Source: Saprospiraceae bacterium (GTDB taxonomy: Bacteria; Bacteroidota; Bacteroidia; Chitinophagales; Saprospiraceae). Taken from it: a stretch of 21,140 nucleotides of DNA. Shown piece by piece: positions 7,904 through 19,018 of the stretch (positions are counted from its first letter, which is position 1; every line of letters starts with the position of its first letter). Below the pieces are notes generated by a model. The model was not told where the DNA came from and made no database searches. It worked only from the letters and a program-made list of their open reading frames with translations. Made by a program: the position numbers and the translations under genes. Where the stretch lies: assembly GCA_016719855.1 (NCBI GenBank), contig JADJYH010000033.1, positions 1 to 21,140 on the forward strand, in the 5' to 3' direction.

Positions 7904-8852
7904 TTCGTTTGGGTTTACCAAAAAAAATCCGTCCCCCCCCTGCGACTGGTAGAGCGGCATGAGGATTAGGCCGTCGGCAGGGCTGTGGATGGCACCGTGG
8001 CGGTCGTGGGCGAGCAGTTCGCCTTTGACCACGGGCTGAAAGTTCCGGTAGCCGGGCCACATTTCAAAATCATCGCCCGCTTTGATGGAGTGGACTAGAA
8101 TCAGGTCTGCGATTTTCGGCAAATTTTTCGAATACTCCACCAAAATCTCGTCGTGGCGGTTCTCAACATCTTCGGGGCGCACAGCACCGATGCTCCTCAT
8201 GCAGTTGATGATGGCGGCGATGGTACGGTTGACCGACACGGGGTCTTCGTGCTGTCCGGCCTCAAAAGCCGCTGCCGCCACGGGGATGCTGAAGTTTTGC
8301 TTGGTGAAAAAATGCAGCGTCGTTCCACGGATGCTCCGCATCATCCCAGTTACCACTGGAGCGTGCAAACCGCTGGCAATGCGCACACTCTCTGGGTCGT
8401 CGGTGGCAATGGCGAAGATGCCCCCACTGGCCGAGGTCGTGTGCAGGTCGAGCAGCACCACCCGGTCGGGCTGACAGTCGGCTATTTCGGCCTTCACGGC
8501 TTGCAGCAGTTCATACAGTTCAAGGTCTTCGGAATCGAGTTCTTCGAGCTTGGACAACAGGATGCGCTGGATGTTTTTCGGGCGTCCACTGCCGGTTTAA
8601 GTCCTTGACAATGAAGCGTTTGCCTTCGGAATAGGCCCGCAGATTGCCTATCAGGCCCAGCAACCTCCCCTTGTACTGGAAGTCAGGATTGACCAACGGC
8701 TCGCGGTCGAGCAGGGCAAACACCGTCTCCAGCGCCTCCACCCCAGCGGGTTCGTTGCCGTGCATCCCGGCGATGCAGAGGAAGAGCGGCCCGGGTGCGT
8801 TACCCACATGGCGTCCGATGATATGTTTTTGAAAACTGGAAATGGCTGACAA
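7868..8852 (-). CDS. Succinylglutamate desuccinylase / aspartoacylase family zinc hydrolase
   Basis: This M14-like zinc amidohydrolase family removes acyl or amino groups from small N-acylated amino acids, acting in the cytoplasm. The zinc site is visible: GMHGNEPAG (His and Glu ligands, about residues 29-38) and DLHTTS (third ligand, about 135-140). DLNRQW (about 85) is the family DLNR motif, and FEAGQHEDP (about 198) carries the probable catalytic Glu. The sequence continues to a beta-rich C-terminal domain with LYQSQGGDGFFLV. One extra A in a run of five near 8576 breaks the frame, and the two halves join as TPE then NIQRILLSKLEELDSE. The start is uncertain: TTG 8852 (SAISSFQKHII) fits best. 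No ATG is seen in frame, and the frame is open upstream to about 8985. The last residues come from the hairpin repeat. It is divergent from the regulator at 9068 and upstream of MoxR on the same strand. Confidence 0.85.
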
Positions 8853-8914
8853 GTTTTTTTTTGAAAACGAGCGGCAAGGTAAGGTTTTGAAAATAATTTT
8901 TCCAAAACATGCGA

Positions 8915-8975
8915 GGAGCCACGGATTTTCTCCCAGTGCCCCGGCGTAGGCATCGGCGAAATCGGCGGTTGTTTG
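8915..8975 (-). other. Short segment resembling part of the SWIM zinc-finger gene
   Basis: The plus strand here (GGATTTTC, then CCAGTGCCCCGGCGTAGG) resembles 19250-19300 (GGATTTTC, then CCAGCGCCCCGGCGTAGG). Translated on the minus strand it gives FADAYAGALGENPW, against FAGSYAGALAENPW in the SWIM protein. About 20 residues are similar, then similarity ends. It lies in the gap upstream of the hydrolase gene. It may be a remnant of a related gene or a chance match. Confidence 0.4.
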
Positions 8976-9067
8976 TTATGTTTCTTGCAATACGTGGCAG
9001 CCAGCGCCGCCCACCGCCCCATTTATCTACCTTTTTCTTATGTTTGTCCGGAAATCCAACAACCCAT

Positions 9068-10797
9068 TTGAAGCACACCTACCTGACCCTTTTATTGTTG
9101 CTTTGCTACCTGCAACAAACACTGTTTTCGCAGCAGCTGACAGCCTTCGACGAGCAGGCTTTCCGCACTATGTCCCCCTCGGAGCGGTACCGCTTCGTGC
9201 ACGATGTCTCGTTTTCTGAATTGGACTCTGCCGCCACAGCAAAGCTATTGTTGACCCGGTGAGCGAGCATCAGCCTCGAGCAGAAAGACACCCGCAGCGC
9301 CCTGGCCGCAAACTTTCGCCGCTACAAGGACCGACTGAAATTTGGTACCAACCAGTCAATTGCAAGCATCGATAGCATGTTTGTCGCATTATCGGAAATG
9401 GAAACCTGGGCAACGAAAGGGTTTGGTAACCTTGGTTGGGCATATTTACCTACACCCACGAGCAGTACAATTATGAGCGATTGCTGCCTGAGGCAATGTA
9501 CGTTGACATCCTGCAGTCCTTTGAAAAAATGCAGGCGATGGGCTTAGCGCAATTGAGGGATTACCAGCCCGACCAGGTATTTTATTTCTATTGCAATTTC
9601 ATGATGGGATTGGAGGATTACGAGGAAGCCTACCGCCTGCTGGTTGTTGCCGAACATGTCATCCAGCCCGACGGGAAAAATTTCAAGGCCTGCACCCTGT
9701 ACTTGAATTACCTCCAGGACTACTGGACACGAAAGAAAAACCATGCAAAAGCCATTGAGTACGCCGAGAAAATCATCCAGCTCTACGAAAACCTTCAAAC
9801 AGACGACCCGGAATTCGCTTGGCGGAGCCGCTTCTGGCGGGGCTTCTCTAAATTGAGCATCGCCGACCTAATGGATGCGGCAGGCAAGACGGAGGGCGTC
9901 GAAAGATTTGCCGATGAAGGCTACCGGCTCATTAAATTGGAGTCGCCTGGCAACCACTGCAATATCTGGATAGCGGAATACGATGCACTGCGGTCTATAT
10001 CCCCATCAAGATGAAGTTCGGCAGGATGGAGGAAGCTGGCAGGCTTTGCAGCAATCGAAACTATCAAGCAGCAGTATGGGATTTGCACCGATTTCAATCT
10101 TGCCAAGCATATCAACTTAATAAAAACTACGCCCGCTACCATGAGAACTGCGGGGCGATGCCGCCAGCGCTCCGGTACACCACCTCGCCCAAGTGCAGCA
10201 GGACAGCCAGGACCTGCGGAACGACGCCCGCAAGTTCGAGAACCTACGCTACCGGCTCGCCGCCGAGAAACATGCCGCCCAGCTGCGCCTGCTGGAAAGC
10301 GAAAAAGAACTGCAAAAATGGCTGCGCAACGCCGCCTTTGTCATCCTCGCCCTGCTGTTGGTGCTGGCTTATGGCTGGTCCACCGCCAGCAGCACCTGCG
10401 CCAGCAGGAACAGGCCGAGCTTGAATCCGCCAAAAACGCCCTCGACGCCCTGACGCAGGGCTTTCGGGAAAAATCGGACATGGCAGAAAAACTGCGCAGC
10501 GAAATGGACGGCCTCGCCGCACGGGGCGAGCGCAGCCAGCACCTCGAACAGCTCCACCCAGTCGGTTCTCCTCACCGAAGCGCACTGGACACAGTTCGGG
10601 CGCTGTTCGAGCAGATCCACCCCGGCTTCCTCGAAGCCCAAATGACGGCGACTCCTAAGCTTACCCCCGCCGAACTGCGCTTCCTGGCGCTGGAAAAACT
10701 CGGCCTCGGCTACCAGGAAATGGCCAACATACTCGGCGTCTCCTTGCAGACGGTGTACAAGACCGGGCAGCGGATGCGGAAGAAAACCCAGTCCTGA
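9068..10797 (+). CDS. Membrane-anchored TPR regulator with C-terminal LuxR-type helix-turn-helix, frameshifted
   Basis: This is a Bacteroidota-type regulator with an outside sensor half and a cytoplasmic DNA-binding half. The start is probably TTG 9068 or a misread ATG: KHTYLTLLLLLCYLQQTLFS is a signal peptide or first membrane helix. About 300 residues of helical, TPR-like repeats follow (YEEAYRLLVVAEHV, NHAKAIEYAEKIIQLYENL, GRMEEAGRL). A transmembrane segment, WLRNAAFVILALLLVLAYGW, is encoded near 10319-10378. After it come a coiled coil (QEQAELESAKNALDAL) and VLLTEAHWTQF. The C-terminal HTH (LTPAELRFLALEKLGLGYQE, then MANILGVSLQTVYKTGQRMR) ends at TGA 10795-10797. Its length of about 576 residues is usual for the class. 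There is an in-frame TGA at 9260-9262, and frame changes near 9435, 10012, 10045, 10135, 10190, 10385 and 10560. Signals and targets are unknown; the neighbouring adhesin gene is a reasonable candidate target by position only. Confidence 0.8.
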
Positions 10798-10921
10798 CGG
10801 GGTTTTGCATTGTCCGGATCTTGTCCGACTGCTTTTTCCTGGTTTCAAGGTTGCTCACCTCCTTTACAGCCGTCGAGCACTAGCCCAGCCAACTGCCAGT
10901 AGCCAAATGCCAACAGCTAAC

Positions 10922-11089
10922 ATGGTCACATCACATTCAAACAGCAAATTAAAATCGCACAACCGCCCGGCCCTCCGCTACTGGCTCGCCTGGGCGCTCG
11001 TGGTTGCCGCCCTGTTCTATGCGATGCACCGCTACTTTGAGTACCGCAACAGCGAGCTGGACAAGCGGCTGGAGCAGTTGCAGCGGTAG
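10922..11089 (+). CDS. Small one-pass membrane protein, 55 residues
   Basis: This is an uninterrupted small gene between the regulator and the adhesin. From ATG 10922 (MVTSHSNSKLKSHNRP) the product has a basic N-terminal part, one hydrophobic helix (YWLAWALVVAALFYAMHRYF, about residues 22-41) and a charged C-terminal part ending DKRLEQLQR. The basic N-terminus predicts an N-inside orientation. An in-frame ATG at 10907 would add five residues. No family was recognised. It is 124 bases after the regulator and 92 before the adhesin start, in the same direction, so co-transcription is possible. Confidence 0.5.
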   Translation: MVTSHSNSKLKSHNRPALRYWLAWALVVAALFYAMHRYFEYRNSELDKRLEQLQR

Positions 11090-11181
11090 TGGCCCCAAGC
11101 ACCCGGCCAATGCCCAGGCACTTGAAAAACCAACAAAGTCCGACATCAACCCATTTTCATAACGATGCTAATTACTTACAA

Positions 11182-14100
11182 ATGAAATCCAACGTACTTT
11201 TAAAACCGGCCAAGGCCGGCTGCTTGTTTTGCTGCTAGGCCTGCTGTTGCCTACCCTTGCAACGGCCCAGCAGCCCTTCGTCACCACCTGGAAGACCGAC
11301 AACCCCGGCACCTCCGGCCACTTATCCATCAGAGTCCCAACGCTCGGCGGCGGTACAACTACGACGTGGACTGGAACAACGACGGCACGTATGACGAGAC
11401 CGGCATAACCGGCGGCGCGACCCACACTTTTGGCGTGGCCGGCACCTACACCATACGGATACGGGGCGCTTTCCGAGGATATTTTTCGGCGGAGGGCGAC
11501 TGCCAAAAACTGCTCGACATCGGCCAGTGGGGAGATATCGCATGGGTATCATGGGGTCTGCATTTGCAGGCTGTTCAACCTGAACATCACTGCCACCGAC
11601 CAGCCCGACCTGGCGCTGTGACCGGTATGTTTGGGATGTTTATTAATTGCTCCACTTTGAACGGGCCTGCCAACATCGGCACATGGAACACGGCCAACGT
11701 GACCACGCATGACTAAGATGTTCCTCCGTGCCTTTGCCTTCAACCAGCCCATCGGTGACTGGAACACGGCCAACGTGACCAACATGTCTGAAATGTTCTT
11801 CTTTGCTGCCTCCTTCAACCAGCCCATCGGTGACTGGAACACGGCCAACGTAACCAACATGGATGCTATGTTCCTCCTCGCCGATGACTTCAACCAACCC
11901 ATCGGTGACTGGAACACGGCCAACGTGACCAACATGTTTCAAATGTTCGAGGGCGCCACCTCCTTCAACCAGCCCATTGGTGACTGGACACTTAACCCCG
12001 CTGTCGATTTGAGCGACATGCTCTCCAACTGCGGCATGGACTGCGACAACTATTCCGCCACCCTCATCGGCTGGAGCGGCAACCCCGTCACGCCCAACGG
12101 GCGCTCGCTGGGCGCCGACGGCAGGCAGTACGGCACCAATGCCGTGGCCGCCCGCAACAACCTCATCGCCAAGGGCTGGACCATCTCCGGGGATGCGCCC
12201 TCGGGGCAGAACTGTGGCGCCGCGCCGCCGCCGCCCGCCAACGACGACTGCCCCATCGCCACCCCATCGCCTGCGGCCTTTCGGCCACCTGGCACCACGG
12301 TCGCGCCAACAACGATGGGCCAGCTGCTTCCTGTTACGGTTTTTGCCCACGGCCCCAGACGTCTGGTACACCATCACGGGCACGGGCGACTTCATTACCG
12401 CCAGCCTCTGCGGTGGCACCGACTACAACTCCCAATTGGACGTTTACGCCGGCGCCTGCGGTGCGCTGACCATTGTCGCCTGCAATAACACATTCTGCGG
12501 GGACGATGCCCAGGTGACTTGGCCCTCCGTGCCCGGCACGGCCTATCGCATCCGGGTAAATGGCTTCCAAGGGGCGACGGGCAACTACAGCCTGGCCGTG
12601 ACATGCAATCCCCCTGCCAACGACCTCTGCGCCAACGCCACGCCCATCGCCTGCGGCGGCTATTACCGGCTCACGGAATTCGCCTTCAACGATGGGCCCG
12701 CTACTACCTGCATCGGTGGCAGCACGGCCCCCGACGTCTGGTACACCATCACGGGGACGGGCGACTTCATCACCGCCAGCCTTTGCTCGGGCACCGACTA
12801 CGACTCCCAATTGGACATTTACACTGGCGCCTGCGGTGCGCTGACCAGCGTCGGCTGCAACAACACATTCTGCAATAACGATGCCCAGGTGACCTGGCCC
12901 TCCGTGGCCGGCACGGCCTATCGCATCCGGGTTCATGGCTCCGCTGGGGCAATTGGCAACTACAGCCTGAGCGTGACCTGTTTGCCCCCCCAAGCCAACG
13001 ACCTCTGCGCCAACGCCACGCCCATCGCCTGCGGCGGCTTGTGGCCACCGGCTCAACTAACAGCGCCAACAACGATGGGCCAGCTACTTCCCTGCACCGG
13101 TGGCAACACGGCCCCGACGTCTGGTACAGCATCATGGGGACGGGCGACTTCATCACCGCCAGCCTCTGCGGTGGCACCGACTACGACTCCAAGCTGGACG
13201 TTTATACCGGTGACTGCGCTGCGCTGACCAGCGTCGCCTGCGACGACCAATACTGCCAGGGCAATGCCCAGGTGACCTGGCTCTCCGTGGCCGGCACGGC
13301 CTATCGCATCCGGGTACATGGCTACCAAGGGGCGACGGGCAGCTTCACGCTGAACGTAACCTGTGCTGGCCCTCCACCCCCTCCTTCCCCTGCCAACGAC
13401 CTCTGCGCCAACGCCTACCCCATCGCCTGCGGCTTTCAGGCCATCGGCAGCACGGTCAATGCTGGAATTGACGGGCCTGCGACCGATTGCAACGGTGGAA
13501 GCGTGGCCCCCGATGTCTGGTACACCGTCACGGGCACGGGCGACAATATCATGGCCAGACTTTGCTTCTTCACCAATTACGACTCCAAGCTCGATGTTTA
13601 CACCGGCGCCTGCGGTGCGCTGACCAGTGTCGGCTGTAACGACAACTACTGCGGGGACGATGCCCAGGTGATCTGGCCCTCCGTGGCCGGGACCACCTAT
13701 CTTGTAAGGGTGCATGGCTTTAACGGCGCTACGGGCGACTACAGGCTGCAAGTGATATGTAACGCCAACGACTTCTGCGCCAACGCCATGCCCATCGCCT
13801 GCGGCGGCACGGCCACCGGCTCAACGGCCGGCGCAAGCATGGATGGGCCCGCTACTACCTGCAACGGTGGAAGCGTGGCCCCCGACTACTGGTACAGCAT
13901 CACGGGCACGGGCGACAACATCACCGCCAGCCTCTGCGGCGGCACCGATTACAACTCCAAGTTGGCCATTTACACCGGTGCCTGCGCTGCGCTGACCGAA
14001 GTCGCCTGCAACGACGACTTCTGCGGTACCAATGCCCAGGTGACCTGGGCCTCCGTGGCCGGCACGGCCTACCTTATCCGGGTACATGGCTATCTAGGCG

Positions 14101-17100
14101 CTACGGGCAACTACACGCTGGACGTGACCTGTGCTGGCTCGCCCCCTCCTTCGGTGGAGCTCACTTGCCCCACCAGCACGACCGTGGCGGCCTGCCAGAC
14201 CCAAACGGCGGTGACCAACGCTTTCAACAACTGGCTGGCCACGGCCAGCGGCACGGCGGCTGCAACGGCGTTTTGACCAACAACAGCGTGGCACAGGGCG
14301 GGGCGCCCTCCTTCTGCGGCGGCTCCACGACCGTGACCTTCACCTATACCAGCACCTGTGCGCCGTTGACGACGACCTGCGAGGCCACCTTCACCGTAAC
14401 GGCAGCACCAGCTCCACAGCTGACCTGCCCCATCGACCTCATCAGGCCGGTTTGCCAGACACGGGCACAGGATAGCATCGCTTTGCAAAATTGGGTTAAT
14501 ACCAGTAGCTTCAGCGGCGGCTGCAATGGTTCTATAAGTTACAATGGGTTCAACGGCCAACCGCCCAGCAGCTGCGGAGGCACCAAGATCTTGACCCTTA
14601 CCTATACTTCCAGTTGTGCGGCAACGCTGAACTGCACGGCCACGTTCACCATACGGCGCCAACACCTCCCGTGCTCACCTGCCCGATGAGCCAAACCGAA
14701 AATGCCGGGCAAACCCAAGTTGCCATCAATGGTGCATTTGCCACATGGCTGGCCACAGCCAGTGGCACAGGTGGCTGCAACGGTGTCCTGACCAACAACA
14801 GCGTGGCACAGGGCGGCCCACCCCCCGCCACGGGCGGCTCAACGACCGTGACCTTTACCTATGCACAATCCCCGCCTTCAACACTGCCCATGGAATGGGG
14901 CCTGCCCGTTCTCGACGCAGACCTGCCAGGCGACCTTCACGGTGGCATCGGCACCACCCGTCGTGCTCACCTGCCCGGTGAACACGACGACCGGCGCTTG
15001 TCAGACGCAGGCTGATGTGAACCAGGCCTTCGCCACCTGGCTGGCCACTGCTAGCGGAACTGGCGGCTGCAACGGCGTGCTGACGAACAACAACCAAGGC
15101 CCACCTTCTATTTGCGGCGGCTCGACGACGGTGACCTTTACCTATACAAGCACCTGCCTTGCGCCAACCACCACCTGCACGGCGACCTTCACGGTGGCCG
15201 CACCGCCGACGGTGGTGCTGACCTGCCCGGTGAACACGACGGCCGGTGCCTGCCAGACCCAGGATGCGGTCAACACGGCCTTCGCCAACTGGCTGGAGAC
15301 GGCCAGTGCGAGCGGCGGCTGCAACGGTGCACTGGCCAACGACAACCAGGAAGCGCCTTCCATTTGCGGCGGCTCGACGACAGTGACGTTCACGTACACC
15401 AGCAGCTGTGCCCGCTGACCACAACCTGTACGGCCACCTTCACAGTGACGGCAGCACCAACAGTATTGCTCACCTGCCCCGTGAGCACCACTGTTGATGC
15501 ATGTCAAGCCAAGATGCGGTCAACACGGCCTTTGCCAACTGGCTTGCGACGGCCAGTGCGAGCGGCGGCTGCAACGGCGCTCTGACGAACAACAACCAGG
15601 TAGCCTTCCATTTGCGGCGGCTCGACGACGGTGACGTTCACGTACAACAGCAGTTGCGCCCCCTTGGTCTCGACCTGCACGGCTACGTTCACGGTGGCCG
15701 CCGCCCCGACCGTGGTGCTCACCTGCCCTACCAGCACCACGACAGCGGCCTGCCAGACGCAGGCAGCGGTCAACACGGCCTTCGCCATGGCTAGCCACGG
15801 CCAGTGCGACCGGCGGCTGCAACGGCGTCCCTGACGAACAACAACCAAACGCCTTCCATTTGCAGCGGCTCGACGACGGTGACGTTCACGTACAACAGCA
15901 GTTGCGCCCCCTTGGTCTCGACCTGCACGGCTACGTTCACGGTGGTAACCGCCCCGACCGTGGTGCTCACCTGCCCTACCAGCACCACGACAGCGGCCTG
16001 CCAGACGCAGGCAGCGGTCAACACCGCCTTCGCCACTTGGCTCGCAACGGCCAGTGCCAGCGGCGGCTGCAACGGCGTCCTGACGAACAACAACCAGAGC
16101 GCCTTCCATTTGCGGCGGCTCGACGACGGTGACGTTCACGTACAACAGCAGTTGTGCACCGCTGACCACGACCTGCACGGCGACGTTCACGGTGACCGCC
16201 GCCGCGACCGTGGTGCTCACCTGCCCTACCAGCACCACGACAGCGGCCTGCCAGACGCAGGCAGCGGTCAACACGGCCTTCGCCAATTGGCTTGCGACGG
16301 CCAGTGCGAGCGGCGGCTGCAACGGCGTCCTGACGAACAACAACCAAGGCCCACCTTCCATTTGCGGCGGCTCGACGACGGTGACGTTCACGTACAGCAG
16401 CAGTTGTGCACCGCTGACCACGACCTGCACGGCGACGTTCACGGTGACCGCCGCCCCGACCGTGGTGCTGACCTGCCCTGCCCCGACGACGGCGAGTGCC
16501 TGCCTCACCCAGGCACAAATGAACACGGCCTACGCCAGCTGGCTGGCCTCGGCCACGGCCACGGGCGGCTGCAACGGGTCGCTGACGAACAACGCACCCG
16601 CCGCACCGCTCATCTGCAACCCGAACGCCCAGACGATAACGGTCAACTTCACCTACACGAGCAGTTGTACGCCCACGACGACGACCTGCACGTCCACCTT
16701 CACGGTGCCGGCCTACCCGACCTACAACGTACCGGCAAACGGTGCATCACAGGTGGCCTGCCCGGCACTGATCGTGCAGCCCACGCCGCCGGTGGTGGTG
16801 GACGGCTGCGGCAAAACGTTGACGCCGACCGGCCCAGTCACCGTCAACAACCCGAACCCCATTAATTGTGAGGGCACCCGAACCTTCACATGGACCTTCA
16901 CCGACTGCGCCGGCCTGGTGAGGACCTGGACCTCGTGACCACCGTCGAGCGGCGACCGTTCAGTGTGCCCGCCAACGGCGCTTGCCACGATGGCCTGCCC
17001 CGACCAGACCGATGCCAGCCGACCCCCCCGGTCTTGACGAGCAACTGCGGCGAGGTGCTCACGCCTGTGATAACTTCCACTGCCAAGCCCGGCTGCGAGG

Positions 17101-18923
17101 GCAACCGCAACTGGAACTTCACCTACACCGATTGCGAGGGCAACACGGCCACCTGGACGTTCATCTACACCGTCGAGTACCTCGACTTCAGCGTACCTGT
17201 GAGCGAGACGATGGCCGTCGAGTGCCCACTGACCGCCGTGCAGCCCGTGCCGCCAGTGGTAATGGACAACTGCGGCAAGACGCTCACCGCAATTGGCCCG
17301 GCCATCACCATCACGAACAATGCTTCCGGTTGCGAGGGGCGGCCGCAAGTACGCCTGGACGTACAGCGACTGCGGGGGCAACACGCACGTTTAGAGCAAG
17401 ACCTTCAACTTCAGTACACGGCGGACTTCTTCATTTACCCCGACGGCGAGGACTTCGGGGGCTGCCTGCTCTACGCACAGGCACCAGTGCCGCCCACTAT
17501 CTACGACAACTGCGGCCAAGAAATCCAGGTGACCGGCCCGACCGTCACGGGAAGCAACGACGGCTGCTCCGGCACCCGGAAGTACACCTACGTTTATACC
17601 AACTGCGGCGGCTTCAGCCATGCTTGGTCACATACCTATTATGCCAACGACAACGAACCACCGGTGGGCAACTGCCCGGGCGGCTCACTGGTCAACAGCG
17701 TGGACGTGACGAACCTAGCCTGCATCGAGGACGTGCCCTGCCCGGACGACCACGATTTTAGCTCAAAGATCGAGGAGCTGCTCGAGGCCGGCAACATCTA
17801 CGACGTGTGCAGCGGCGACGACCTCAACGTGGTGCTCGACAGTTGGTCGGAACTCTGGCAGTGCTCCGACGATGATGGAGACGGGGTTTACACCTTCGGG
17901 CGCACCTTCTACTTCCGCATCTCCGACCAGTGCGGCAACGAGATGCCCGAACTGTGCGAAGTGACCTACTCGGGCGTTTGTCAGCCGCTGGAGACCTTCC
18001 TGCAGGGCGATTGGGGCAACGAGGGCGGCGAGCCAAGCGCTTCCACCGTTGATTCCAACGACATCCAGACCATCAACAACCTGCTGGCGCAAGGCCCGTT
18101 GATGATCGGCGGCTCCCTCCGTTCGCTGACACTGACGGATGCGCAGTGCGTGCTGAACCTGCTGCCCGGCATCGGCAACCCGACGATACTGTCCAACTGC
18201 CAGCAGGTGAACTGCACCGGCTGCAACCCGGCTAGCCCGATCGGGATGAAGAATATCCTGGCCACCAACACGATTTCGTTGATGTTGAACATGCGCTTCA
18301 ACGTGCAGTACCACGGCCTGACGATGACCAACGTACGCAACCAGGGCCTTGGCTGCATAGCCATTGACTCGAACATCAAGTTCTGCGTGGGCGGCCCCTG
18401 CAAGCTACGCATTTTCCGATTCCTTCGGCAATGCGATGGAAAGTACCATACACCATCAGCGGCCTGCTCGACCTGTCGAACCTCTACCTGAACGGCGGCG
18501 TGCCGCTCACCGGCTACTCTTCGCCACTGTACGCAGCGGCCATCCACAATTCCATCACGAACGTGAACGCCTACGCTGGCACAACGGCATCACGCCTACG
18601 ACCCCAAGTGCAGGTGCCTCCCCGATGTCGCCGACAAAGCGCTTCCGAGCGGCAAGCCCAACAGCAAGGACGTGTTCAGCCTGGCACCAAACCCAGCAAG
18701 AAGCGAGGTGACGTTCAAGCTGGCCGAAATGGCCGAAAGCCAGGAGGTGACATTTGAAATCTACAACCAGCTTGGGCAACGGGTGCTTCGCCAAGGTTTT
18801 GGCAAGGTGGCCTACGTGAACGAGCGGATAGACCTGAGCGGCATCGGCAGCGGGCTGTACATCGTCAGCGTGAGGGCTGGCGGTGAGCGGTTCGAGCAAA
18901 AGCTGGTGGTGGGCAGGGAGTGA
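11182..18923 (+). CDS. Giant T9SS-secreted BspA/repeat surface protein, about 2,580 residues, many frame breaks
   Basis: This is a secreted, cell-surface adhesin-type protein. From ATG 11182 (MKSNVLLKPAKAG), after one frame change, comes a signal peptide (LLVLLLGLLLPTLATAQQ). The mature start FVTTWKTDNPGTS and YDVDWNNDGTYDETGITGG lead into BspA/DUF285 repeats built on FNQPIGDWNTANVTNM (11640-11990). Five pre-peptidase-like repeats (12237-14132) follow, then ten HYR/Ig-like repeats (14154-16712), four more Cys-rich repeats (about 16723-17640), and a unique region with DSNDIQTINNLL. A T9SS type A sorting domain closes the protein (FSLAPNPARSEVTFKL near 18683, GLYIVSV near 18855, ending KLVVGRE). 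More than a dozen frame changes interrupt it, but homology resumes each time and both ends are intact. This suggests sequence error more than decay, although a real pseudogene cannot be excluded. Binding partner unknown; BspA-type proteins in other bacteria mediate attachment and coaggregation. Confidence 0.85.
11640..11990 (+). repeat. BspA/DUF285 leucine-rich-like repeats within the adhesin gene
   Basis: At least five units of 75 bases (25 residues) occur. The protein consensus is FNQPIGDWNTANVTNMxxMF, with each unit differing only in the five or six residues after it (RAFA, FAAS, LADD, EGATS). The DNA of the shared part is nearly identical between units, so the array is recent or kept homogeneous by recombination. 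The first unit (GPANIGTWNTANVTT) is divergent. Confidence 0.85.
12237..14132 (+). repeat. Five pre-peptidase-like (PPC) repeats of about 375 bp within the adhesin gene
   Basis: Units start at about 12237, 12616, 12994, 13392 and 13764, each with ANDLCANATPIACG or a close variant. They continue with APDVWYTITGTGDFITASLC, GTDYDSKLDVYTGACGALT, AQVTWPSVAGTAYRIRVHG and GATGNYSLxVTC. The AND...C start, W-Y-T/S core and terminal NYSLxVTC are features of bacterial pre-peptidase C-terminal domains in secreted proteins. Conserved Cys pairs suggest disulfides outside the cell. The units are 80 percent or more identical in long blocks. A proline-rich linker (GPPPPPSPAN) precedes unit four. Confidence 0.8.
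14154..16712 (+). repeat. Ten HYR/Ig-like repeats of about 250 bp within the adhesin gene
   Basis: Each unit reads VVLTCPTSTTTAACQTQAAV, NTAFANWLATASASGGCNGV, LTNNNQ, PSICGGSTTVTFTYSSSC, TTTCTATFTV. The anchor (C-T-C/G-A-C-C-T-G-C-C) occurs near 14160, 14420, 14674, 14966, 15218, 15469, 15718, 15966, 16216 and 16468. The last spacings (251, 249, 248, 250, 252) mix in-frame and out-of-frame lengths, which is direct evidence of one-base indels. Units 6-9 are the most alike, so the middle of the array expanded most recently. The domain resembles the Cys-rich Ig-like/HYR modules common in T9SS surface proteins. Confidence 0.8.
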
Positions 18924-18944
18924 TTTTTATTGGGGAAAATCACG

Positions 18945-18982
18945 AAGAGGCTGTAGCTGCCCTGGGGCGGCTACAGCTTCTT
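18945..18982. terminator. Bidirectional hairpin terminator between convergent genes
   Basis: A 17-bp stem (left arm 18945-18961, right arm 18966-18982, two G-T pairs) closes a CTGG loop. On the plus side it is followed by GATTTTTG. On the minus side the sequence past the stem reads GATTTTCC, then AATAAAAATC. It sits 21 bases after the adhesin stop and 37 bases past the end of the convergent SWIM gene, so it probably ends both transcripts. Confidence 0.8.
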
Positions 18983-19018
18983 GATTTTTGACGAATCCCA
19001 AATACCTTAAATATCAAA

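Noticed and set aside
7222..7962. 246-codon plus-strand frame opposite MoxR
   Set aside because: It is antisense to the Walker A, Walker B and sensor motifs, with a low-complexity His/Arg-rich translation and no family match.
8909..9067. Upstream ATG starts for the TPR regulator (8909 or 8981)
   Set aside because: They would put about 30-50 Arg/Pro-rich residues before a clear signal peptide and overlap the divergent promoter region. A start at 9068 fits the leader better.
12334..13056. 240-codon minus-strand frame through the PPC-like repeats
   Set aside because: It is an antisense shadow of periodic GC-rich coding DNA with no recognisable protein features.
15504..16526. 340-codon minus-strand frame through the Ig-like repeats
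   Set aside because: It is the reverse of the repeat array. The translation (RRRAAANGR-like) has no domain, while the plus strand matches surface-protein repeats and links to a signal peptide and sorting tail.
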